Origin: CAZZNQ01 sp964655775
GTDB taxonomy: Bacteria; Planctomycetota; Brocadiia; SM23-32
Length of the DNA: 44,251 nucleotides
NCBI GenBank assembly: GCA_964655775.1
Contig: CAZZNQ010000027.1
Coordinates: 1-44,251 of the forward strand
Direction of reading: 5' to 3'
Shown piece after piece: positions 22,268 through 30,000 of the stretch. Made by a program: the position numbers and the translations under genes. Numbering within the stretch: position 1 is the stretch's first letter; every line of letters begins with the position of its first letter. Below the pieces are notes generated by a model. The model ran no database searches and was not told the DNA's origin. It worked only from the letters and a program-made list of their open reading frames with translations.

Positions 22268-23138
22268 CTCCGCGGGCCTCGTTGAGCGACCAGTCGTAGT
22301 CCAGGTACTCCACGTCGTAATCTGCCGTGCGCAGGTACTCCGCGTCTCGCCGGTCGAGGAACTGGACGGCGTAGTTGAGCACCGCCTGCTCGGTATCCTT
22401 GCGGCGCCGGATGGGTCCCTTGTTCTCGTAAGTCTCCTCGAAGTCCTCCCCGAACCACTTGAAGATCGGCGACAGGCTAACGTCGCCCTTTGCGCGGTCG
22501 ACGCGGAACTTCTTGGGGTTACCGAAGAAGCGCGAAGCCTGATCGGCGAACTGCTCGTCCAGTTTGTCCCCGCGATAGGGTTCATTCCGCAGCGGCGGGC
22601 AGCCCATCGCCGCGCACACCAGCGCCATGTGAATGCGGGGCTCGTTGAAGTCCTTGCGCAGCGTATCGTGCTCGATTTGGTCCAGCGTCATGTCCTTGCC
22701 CATGACGCTGAACTCGATTTCATCCCACACGCCCTCGATCTGACGAATGCTGTTGTGGGGGAACCTCCACCTTGCCGGCCACGTCGGCTGAATCGGGTAA
22801 TGGTCGATGATGACTTTTAGAGTCAGCGCATTGTACGCGTTGATCCAGAATGCGATCTTCGCCTTGTCGTCCCATTCCGCGTAGGCGCGCGGGTCAAGGT
22901 CGGCCAGTTCCCGGACGAAGGCGTCCAGGTCCGACCTGTCGGCCTTCAGCTTCCGGTAGTCCACCATCGCCTGATCGTTGACGTACCTGAGGGCCCTGGC
23001 ATAGTTCTCGTACGAGAACCCGTCCTCCCGCGCCTCCTGAGCGGCCTGCAGGCCGCCTCCGACGGCGAACATAAGGCATAGCAATGCTGCCGCCGACGCG
23101 GCGAGCGGCGCCCTTGCGCCCTTCTTGCTCATCTTCAT
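22257..23138 (-). CDS. DUF547 domain-containing exported protein
   Basis: A 293-residue protein with a signal peptide (KMSKKGAR, then a hydrophobic core to about residue 33), hence exported or periplasmic. The remainder is a DUF547 domain with its conserved segments FWINAYNALTLKVIIDHYP, the HxxIRxIEGVW-like stretch, and the Cys-containing ALVCAAMGCPPLRNEPY. The function of DUF547 is not established; the conserved His/Cys/Asn pattern suggests an enzyme. The C-terminus is rich in Tyr/Asp (YDVEYLDYDWSLNE). It is divergent from the FecR-like gene and convergent with lexA by 10 bp. Confidence 0.88.
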   Translation of the reverse strand: MKMSKKGARAPLAASAAALLCLMFAVGGGLQAAQEAREDGFSYENYARALRYVNDQAMVDYRKLKADRSDLDAFVRELADLDPRAYAEWDDKAKIAFWINAYNALTLKVIIDHYPIQPTWPARWRFPHNSIRQIEGVWDEIEFSVMGKDMTLDQIEHDTLRKDFNEPRIHMALVCAAMGCPPLRNEPYRGDKLDEQFADQASRFFGNPKKFRVDRAKGDVSLSPIFKWFGEDFEETYENKGPIRRRKDTEQAVLNYAVQFLDRRDAEYLRTADYDVEYLDYDWSLNEARGEAK

Positions 23139-23171
23139 GCCCCCTCAGATAGATCCGGATGGATTCCTCGG

Positions 23172-23200
23172 CCGGCCCCCTTAGACGGGCCGGTGCTTTT
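23172..23200 (+). terminator. Terminator-like hairpin in the divergent DUF547/FecR gap
   Basis: CCGGCCC and GGGCCGG pair (7 bp) around an 8-nt loop and are followed by TGCTTTTC on the plus strand. No plus-strand gene ends here, so it could be the end of a short untranslated transcript, or, read on the minus strand, a structure in the DUF547 leader about 35 nt before its start codon. Confidence 0.35.
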
Positions 23201-23281
23201 CGGTCCACGCTAACCGGGCATGCAGCCCGCGTCAATGGCGACGCGAGTCGGCGGGCAGCCATCGGGGCGGCGGAATAAGCG

Positions 23282-23310
23282 TTGCCGTCGGACGGTCGAA
23301 GTCGTATACT
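23282..23310 (+). promoter_or_regulatory. Sigma-70 promoter of the FecR-like gene
   Basis: TTGCCG and TATACT are separated by exactly 17 nt, giving a leader of about 50 nt. The TTGC of the -35 is also the -12 half of a sigma-54-like element, CGGAAT-N5-TTGC (23271-23285). Confidence 0.6.
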
Positions 23311-23338
23311 AGAATAGACAGAAGAGGGAAGCTGGATC

Positions 23339-23360
23339 CCTCCTCAGAACTGAGAGGAGG
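23339..23360 (+). promoter_or_regulatory. Hairpin masking the Shine-Dalgarno of the FecR-like gene
   Basis: CCTCCTC (23339-23345) is perfectly complementary to GAGGAGG (23354-23360), which is the ribosome-binding site 7 nt before the ATG at 23368. The 7-bp stem with an 8-nt loop would hide the site, as in RNA thermometers or attenuated leaders. Confidence 0.5.
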
Positions 23361-23367
23361 TGGAGCC

Positions 23368-25794
23368 ATGATGGCGGTAAGTAGTTTTCTGAGAAGCATT
23401 TGTGTCCTTTTCATGGTCGCTCTTCTCGGCGCAGGCTCCCAGGTCGGCGCCGATTCCCAGGATACGTGGGAGTGGGAGGAGCCGGTCTACGCACGGGTCA
23501 GTGCGCTGGACGGCACGCTCGCCGTCAGGGGACCGGAAGAGGAAGGCTGGTCCGATGCCGGACTGAACGGACTGGTGGCGGACGGCGACACGTTGACGAC
23601 CGGTCGGGGGAGTTTTGCTGAGATCGAGGTGCCGGGGAGCGCCTTCCTGCGGTTGGGCGGCTCCGCCGCTCTGGACGTGCTTGCGGCGCGGGAGGGCAGG
23701 TACCGGCTGCTGAGCGGATCGGCCTACCTGGTGGTTCGCGACAGAGCCGAAGGCGCCCTGACAGTCGAAGCGCCGTCCTGCGGTCTCGTGTTGGTCGGGG
23801 ACGCCGAGGCACGGATGGACGTGGACGAGACGGGCGGCGCGACGGTCTACGCGCTCTCGGGTGAGGTGCAGGTTTTAGGGGCCGGTCAGGGCACGGTCGA
23901 TCTGCAGCCGAACATGCGACTCGTCGTGAACCCAGCCGGCGGCTTCAGTGCGCTGGGCGTGATAAGCGGCGTGCTGGCGGACGAACTGGCCCAGTGGCAC
24001 GCCAAACGGGAAGCGTATCTTGCGGAGCGCGCCCTGCCCCCCGCTGTTCCTCCGGGCATCGTCGGAGGACATGAGTTGTCCGGTGGCGAGTGGGTGACGG
24101 AGTCGGAGGTCGTCTACTGGCGGCCGCCGGTTGAGCCGGACTGGCGACCATACTCGGTGGGCGTGTGGCACCATTACCAGCCGGTCGGCTGGTACTGGGT
24201 GCCGCGGCTCTCGTTCGAGTACGTCACCTGCCATTACGGATACTGGCGACACTCCCGCCGCCACGGCTGGCTTTGGAGGCCCACCTGGGTATGGCGGCCC
24301 GCGCGCGTCTACTGGGCGCATGACGACGTGGGCGTCTATTGGGCGCCCCTGGATTACCATCGCCGCCCGGTTTTTGGCGTTTCGCCCGGCCTGTCGGTGA
24401 GTCTCTCGATAGGCGACGGCCACAGCGCGCTTTCCTTCGGGTGGTGGAGCTACGCTACGCTTGACGACTTCTGCCACTACGTGCCTCGCTACACGGTCAT
24501 CAAGCGGAAGACCGTCATCAAAGGCGACGTGATCCACGTGGACCGGGCCATCGGCTACCGCAACCGGCGCGGAATCACGATAGCAAAGCCCGCCTTTGTG
24601 TTGCGCGGCCGTCGCAGGAAGCATGACCACGATCACGACCGGTTCGTCGATTCCGTTAACCGCCGCCGGCATCTGCACGATGGCGACCGCTATCGGGCCA
24701 GGCTGAAGGAACGTCTGTCGGATTCGCTCTCGCGCAAGATAGCGGCCCGGAGGCGCCACAGGGACGACCTTGACGCGATCTTTGCAGGTTACTCTCGCCG
24801 TGACCGCGATAACGGCGGTGCTTCCTCACGAGAAGGTCGAAGCGCGGCGGCGTTGTCGGATGAGCGGGACCGTCGGCGGACCGTCACCGAATATCGGCGT
24901 ACAAGCGAACGCGTCACCCGTGCCGCAGAAAGGCGCCGCGACCACGACTCGATCTCGGAACGGCTGGAACGTGCCCGTGCACGGTTGCGAGATGATGGTG
25001 ACCGGAGCGCAGGAGCATCGGACTCCGAGCGAGACCATCGGATCACGCTGGGACGGGGTCGGGAGCGCGCGAGCGATGTGGCGCCAGACGACTCGTCCGA
25101 CCGTCTGGACCACCTCCGGGAAAGGCTCGCCCGGCTCCGCGAATCGCGGGGCGATTCCGAACGCCGTTCCGACAGGCCAGAGATAGGTCGGGAGGAAGGT
25201 CGGTCCTCCTTCCGGGCTGACGATACTCGGGAACGACTGCGCCGGATGGAGGAAGACCGACGCGGTGACCGTGACCGGCGCTCTTTCGACGCGGACGATC
25301 TGCGCGATCGGCTGAGGGAGATCGGTCGCAGCCGGGGAGGCGAGGACATCATTCGCAGCCGAGAGGAACGTGACCGCCCCTCTTCCCGCTCGGACGATCT
25401 TCGCAGACGCCTGGAGGAACTACGGGAATCGCGCGAAAGGGCCGAATCCGAGCGCGAGAGGCGCTCGCGCGTCACCGTCCCGGAACTGCGTACTCCCGAT
25501 CCGCTGGAGAGGTCCGGGGATGCGAGTTCGGACCGCAGCAATCGGCTGGATGTGCTGAAGCGGCTGGAGGACAGGCGGAGGGAGCGGGAGGATCGGCGGT
25601 CCGAGTCCCGCGACGCACTACGGAAGCTGCTCGAGTCGCGCGCGAGGTCATCGTCCCGCCGCGAATCGCCCGGCGGCAGCCTGAGGGCACGGCTGCGGGA
25701 ATCGGGCGACGAGGATACCTCCTCACGGATAGAGCGTCTGCGGGAAGAAGTCCGCGAACGCATCAGTTCGCGCAGCCGAAGGTCCCGGCGCTGA
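23368..25794 (+). CDS. FecR-like exported protein with Trp/Tyr-rich middle and Arg/Asp/Glu/Ser repeat tail
   Basis: An 808-residue exported protein. Residues 1-28 are a signal peptide. Residues 40-190 are a FecR-type beta domain (ARVSALDGTLAVRG, DGDTLTTGRGSFAEIEVPG, LLSGSAYLVVRD, YALSGEVQVL). Residues 240-335 are full of Trp and Tyr (WRPPVEPDW, GWYWVP, YGYWRHS, WLWRPTWVW, VGVYWAPLDYH), as in DUF6600-type proteins. Residues 415-440 are His/Asp-rich. The remaining 370 residues are extremely rich in Arg, Asp, Glu and Ser and contain about eight copies of a D-D-L-R-x-R-L helix (for example at 578, 616, 641, 675, 723, 747, 770 and 785). There is no membrane anchor after the signal. A surface or periplasmic structural role is likely; the tail may bind anions or polymers. 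GAGGAGG precedes the ATG. Confidence 0.85.
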   Translation: MMAVSSFLRSICVLFMVALLGAGSQVGADSQDTWEWEEPVYARVSALDGTLAVRGPEEEGWSDAGLNGLVADGDTLTTGRGSFAEIEVPGSAFLRLGGSAALDVLAAREGRYRLLSGSAYLVVRDRAEGALTVEAPSCGLVLVGDAEARMDVDETGGATVYALSGEVQVLGAGQGTVDLQPNMRLVVNPAGGFSALGVISGVLADELAQWHAKREAYLAERALPPAVPPGIVGGHELSGGEWVTESEVVYWRPPVEPDWRPYSVGVWHHYQPVGWYWVPRLSFEYVTCHYGYWRHSRRHGWLWRPTWVWRPARVYWAHDDVGVYWAPLDYHRRPVFGVSPGLSVSLSIGDGHSALSFGWWSYATLDDFCHYVPRYTVIKRKTVIKGDVIHVDRAIGYRNRRGITIAKPAFVLRGRRRKHDHDHDRFVDSVNRRRHLHDGDRYRARLKERLSDSLSRKIAARRRHRDDLDAIFAGYSRRDRDNGGASSREGRSAAALSDERDRRRTVTEYRRTSERVTRAAERRRDHDSISERLERARARLRDDGDRSAGASDSERDHRITLGRGRERASDVAPDDSSDRLDHLRERLARLRESRGDSERRSDRPEIGREEGRSSFRADDTRERLRRMEEDRRGDRDRRSFDADDLRDRLREIGRSRGGEDIIRSREERDRPSSRSDDLRRRLEELRESRERAESERERRSRVTVPELRTPDPLERSGDASSDRSNRLDVLKRLEDRRREREDRRSESRDALRKLLESRARSSSRRESPGGSLRARLRESGDEDTSSRIERLREEVRERISSRSRRSRR

Positions 25795-25827
25795 GGAGCA
25801 GCAGCCGCCGGGCAGGTGGAACGGAAC

Positions 25828-25866
25828 GGGCGGGGCCGGTCGATGGACCGGCTCCGCCCTTGTTTT
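25828..25866 (+). terminator. Intrinsic terminator after the FecR-like gene
   Basis: A 14-bp GC-rich stem (25828-25841 with 25846-25859, one G-U pair) closes a GATG loop and is followed by TTGTTTT. It stands 34 bp after the stop codon and is the strongest terminator in the window. Confidence 0.88.
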
Positions 25867-25884
25867 GCCGGGAGGCAGGCTCGA

Positions 25885-26040
25885 ATGGCACGCCGCAGGG
25901 ATTCGGAGCATCCTGATGAGGTCAGGCTGTAACTGGGCATCTGGCGTCGGCACGTGCGCGCTGTTGCCGCGGTCACGCTCGGCACGCTGCTCGTGTACCT
26001 GTCCGCGCGCTACGCGTTCATCGGGCCGGTGGCGGTGTGA
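25885..26040 (+). pseudogene. Possible small membrane-protein gene interrupted by an in-frame stop
   Basis: ATG at 25885 has GGGAGG 9 nt upstream and opens 15 charged codons (MARRRDSEHPDEVRL) ending in TAA at 25930. The same frame continues for 35 sense codons to TGA at 26040 and encodes a plausible single membrane helix (VTLGTLLVYLSARYAFIG) after WRRHVR. Removing the one stop would give a 51-residue one-helix protein. It could be a nonsense-mutated or misread small gene, a leader peptide followed by a GTG-started helix (25953), or chance. It lies just after a strong terminator and I see no promoter for it. Confidence 0.25.
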
Positions 26041-26050
26041 GAGGTCTCTC

Positions 26051-26866
26051 TCAGAACGGGAAGAGCCTCTCCAGTTCCTCCTCGTCCGGCTGGGAGCCGA
26101 ACGGCGATATCTCGATCGCTTCGGCGAACTCGACGGCGCCTCCCCGCTTCATCCCGTAGCGCTCCAGCAGTTGGTCGCGGTACTTGTCCGCGAACTTTCG
26201 CCACCGCGCGCGAAATCTCTCGCACATCCATTCGCGTGCCTCGGCCTTGTCCTCCGGCACCTCATCCAGCACGCGCTGGTTGTAGGGGATCCACTCCAGG
26301 TACTGCGATTCGTGGCAGCACGCCATGTCCAGCTTCTTGTCGACCACCGGGTCGATGTCGAACACCAGCGTGGGCTCGAACGTCTTCGATGTCGTGACGG
26401 ACCCGTTCGCGTAGGCGTAGACGGGATTGCGACGCAGGTGGGGCGTCAACGGGCACATGCCGGGCACGGTCACGAGGTAGGCCGAGTCCTGCACGAGCAC
26501 GGAAGCGTAGCGATGGTCCGGGTGGTAGTCGTCCGGAGAAAGCAGCATTACGACGTCCGGCTCGAACTCGCGCGTCATGCGCACGACGTTCTTGCGGTTC
26601 ACTACGCTCGGCTCCAGCTCGCCGGTGTGATTGTCGACCACGTCGTAGGTGATGCCGATGACGTCTGCCGACGCCTGAGTCTCGGCGTATCGGCGGCGGG
26701 CCAGTTCGCCTCCGCCCATCTGAAAGTGGCCGGTGCCGCCGTTCGTGAGCGAGACGAACTTGACGACGTGCCCGGCGGCGGCGTACAGGGCGGCCATCCC
26801 GCCGGCGTGCATCTCGGCGTCGTCGGGGTGGGCGCCGAAGAAGATGATCCTGAGTTGATCGGACAT
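26051..26866 (-). CDS. PIG-L/LmbE family deacetylase
   Basis: A 271-residue zinc-dependent deacetylase of the PIG-L/LmbE family, which hydrolyses N-acetyl groups, mostly from N-acetylglucosaminyl conjugates. The zinc-site motif AHPDDAE (12-18; His13 and Asp16) and the third ligand region YHPDHR (114-119; His118) are intact, and the Rossmann-like core (VVKFVSLTNGGTG) is normal. The C-terminal 70 residues (FRARWRKFADKYRDQLLERYG) resemble the longer family members. There is no signal peptide, so it is cytoplasmic. GGAAGGAG precedes the start. Its promoter is back-to-back with that of the NRPS gene, so a role on the NRPS product or its building block is possible but unproven. Confidence 0.92.
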   Translation of the reverse strand: MSDQLRIIFFGAHPDDAEMHAGGMAALYAAAGHVVKFVSLTNGGTGHFQMGGGELARRRYAETQASADVIGITYDVVDNHTGELEPSVVNRKNVVRMTREFEPDVVMLLSPDDYHPDHRYASVLVQDSAYLVTVPGMCPLTPHLRRNPVYAYANGSVTTSKTFEPTLVFDIDPVVDKKLDMACCHESQYLEWIPYNQRVLDEVPEDKAEAREWMCERFRARWRKFADKYRDQLLERYGMKRGGAVEFAEAIEISPFGSQPDEEELERLFPF

Positions 26867-26931
26867 GGCGACTCCTTCCGTCTGCGTTAGGTATCGGATC
26901 CGGGCCGCGGCCGGCCTTTGGTTCGGAAGAG

Positions 26932-26960
26932 ATTCTACCGCCTGTCTAACATGGGGGCAA
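26932..26960 (-). promoter_or_regulatory. Sigma-70 promoter of the PIG-L gene
   Basis: On the minus strand TTGCCC (26960-26955), a 17-nt spacer and TAGAAT (26937-26932), giving a leader of roughly 60 nt before the ATG at 26866. Confidence 0.65.
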
Positions 26961-26982
26961 ATCTGAGCCCTGGCCGGACGCC

Positions 26983-27011
26983 TTTACAGGTCAGGTGGGC
27001 GTCGCTATAAT
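26983..27011 (+). promoter_or_regulatory. Sigma-70 promoter of the NRPS gene
   Basis: TTTACA, exactly 17 nt, and a perfect TATAAT; one mismatch in twelve to the consensus. The transcription start would be near 27018, about 70 nt before the ATG. The -35 is 22 bp from the -35 of the divergent PIG-L promoter. Confidence 0.8.
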
Positions 27012-27087
27012 CCGGAACTAGAATCCGACGCACGCCGCATTCGGCGGCTGTACGCATCCTCTTTGCAGCTCCTGGCCTGGAGTGCAG

Positions 27088-30000
27088 ATGCAGTTCGATG
27101 GAGTCCCCACAGGGAAAGGTCCCCTTCACGTCGGCGACATCCTCGGTAGGCAGGCCGAGGTACGCGGCGACGCCCCGGCGCTGCTGGGTCTGGACGGCGA
27201 CCCGCTCAGCTACGCCGGGCTGCACGAGGAAGTGGCCCGGGTCGAGCGGTCACTGAACGAGATGGGCATCGGCCGGGCGGATGCGGTGGCCGTCGTGCTG
27301 CCGAACGGTCCGGAGATGGCGGTCGCGTTCCTTGGCGTTTCCTCCGTCGCAGTCTGCGCGCCGCTGAACCCCGCATACCGCGGCGAGGAGTTCCGGTTCT
27401 ACCTGACCGACCTCGGTGCCCGGGCGGTGCTGGTTCGGGAGGGTGAAGCCTCGCCCGTGCGGGGTGCGGCGGCCGAACTCGGCATATCCGTCATCGACGT
27501 GCGTCCGCTCGAGGGAGGTCCGGTCGGCGTCTTCGACCTGTCCGGACCGAGCGTTGGCGCCCCGGCTAACGCGTCGCCGGTCCGTCCAGAGGACGTTGCA
27601 CTCGTCCTTCACACCTCGGGCACCACGGCCCGGCCCAAGATCGTGCCGTTGCGGCACGTCAACATCTGCAGTTCCGCGCACAACATCCGCACGACGCTCG
27701 CCCTGACTCCGTCCGACCGCTGCCTGAACGTGATGCCGCTGTTCCACATCCACGGTCTGATGGCCGCGCTCCTGTCGTCCATTGCTGCCGGGGGCAGCGT
27801 GGTCTGCACTCCGGGCTTCGACGCGCCGCGGTTCTTCGACTGGATCGAGCGGTCCGAGCCGACCTGGTACACGGCCGTGCCCACCATGCACCAGGCGATA
27901 CTCGCGCGGGCCGAGGCACATGCGGAGAGGGCGGAAAGGGCGGACCTGCGATTCGTCCGCTCTTCTTCGGCATCCCTTGCGCCCAGGGTGATGGCGCAAC
28001 TGGAGGAGACGTTCGGCGCCCCGGTCATAGAGGCGTACGGGATGACCGAGGCCGCGCACCAGATGGCCAGCAACCCGCTGCCGCCGCGACCCCGCAAGCC
28101 CGGTTCGGTGGGTGTCGCCGCAGGTCCCGAGGTGGCGATCATGGATGAGGACGGCGGTCTGCTGGCTCCGGGCCGGACCGGCGAGATCGTAGTCCGGGGG
28201 GCTAACATCATGAGCGGGTACGCGAACAACCCCGATGCGAACGCGACAGCCTTCACCGACGGCTGGTTCCGTACCGGCGACGAGGGGCGGCTGGACGCGG
28301 ACGGCTACTTGTTCATTACCGGTCGCCTGAAGGAGATCATCAACCGCGGCGGCGAGAAGGTGTCGCCGCGCGAGGTGGACGAGGTGCTGCTGGGGCACCC
28401 CGCGGTGGCCCAGGCGGCGGCTTTCGCGATGCCCGATCCGCGCCTGGGCGAAGAGGTGGCGGCGGCGGTTGTGCTGCGGCCCGGAGCCGACGCCAACGAG
28501 GGCGATCTGCGGGATTTCGCGGCCGAACGGCTGGCGCCGTTCAAGGTGCCACGGAAGGTGGTGCTGCTGCATGAGATACCCAAGGGTCCGAGCGGCAAGA
28601 TACAGCGCATCGGACTGGCCGAGAGGCTGGGGCTGGCCGAACCGGAGGCCGCTCCCGGGAGGCAGGCGTTTGCCCCGCCGCGCAACGAGACCGAGCGGAA
28701 GTTGACGGCCCTATGGTCGGAGGTGCTGGGCGCGGAGCAGGTCGGGGTGCGCGACGACTTCTTCGCCGTCGGGGGCGATTCCATGCTGGCTACGAAGCTC
28801 GCCGCGAGTATCGCGGACGAGTTCGGCGTCGAGCTCCCGCTGGTGCACTTCTTCGACGAGGCGTCGACGGTCGAGAAGCAGGCTGCCATGGTGGCGGCCC
28901 GAGGAGCCGGTGACGGCATGGCGGTCCCCGCGCTGAGGCACCTGGCGAGGTCCGGCCCGCAGCCCCTTTCGCACGGCCAGAAGCGCATCTGGCTGCTTCA
29001 GCAGCTCACAGGAGACGCGGGCGTCTACAACCGCCCCTGGGCGCTGCGGCTGAGGGGGGCGCCGGACGTCGGGATCCTGGAGCGGGCTCTGAGCGAGATG
29101 GTGCGGCGTCACGAGGTGTTGCGCACGCGCTTCCCGGCCGTCGACGGCGAGCCGGTGCAGGTGGTGGACGACGCGCCGCAGGTGCGCCTGCCCGCCGTGC
29201 GCCTCGAAGGCGAGGCGACCTTCCGGGAGTTCGCCCGCCGCGAGGGCGCGAAGCAGTTCGACCTGCGGGCTGAGCACCCCATACGCTTCACGCTGTGCCG
29301 CACGGGCGACGGGGAGCACTTCCTGCTGGTCGTCGGCCACCACATCGCCTTCGACGGCCTCTCGCAGGAACCGTTCTTGGACGAGTTGGCCTCGCTCTAC
29401 CAGGCTTTCGCGCAAGGCACGGCACTCCCCGAGGAGCCGCCGGTGCAGTACGCCGATTTCGCCGCGTGGGAACGCGAGCGCTTCACCGAGGAGGCGATCA
29501 ACCGGCACCTGGACTACTGGAAACGGAAACTCGGACACGAGCCGCCGGAGCTGGACATGCCGACGGACCGGCCCAGGCCGGCAATACCGAGCTGGCGCGG
29601 TGCCCGGGTGCCGGTCGAACTGTCGAGGCAGTTGACCGACGAACTGGCCGCGCTGGGGCGCGCCAACGGGGCCACGCTGTTCATGACCCTCATGGCTGCG
29701 TTCCAGTTGCTGCTGCACCGTTACACCGACCAGTACCGCATCGCCGTCGGCACGCCGACCAGCGGTAGGGCCCACCACCGGCTTCAGAAGCTCATCGGCT
29801 CGTTCGTGAACACGGTGCTGCTGTGCAGCGAGTTGGCGGAGAACCCGCAATTCTCCGATTACCTTCGCCAAGCGCGGGACACCTGTCTTGAGGCGTATGC
29901 CCACCAGGACCTGCCGTTCGAGCTACTGGTGGCTGAACTGCAGCCCGAACGCTCCGCCGATCGCAACCCGATGTTCCAGGCCATGTTCGTGCTCAAGCCC

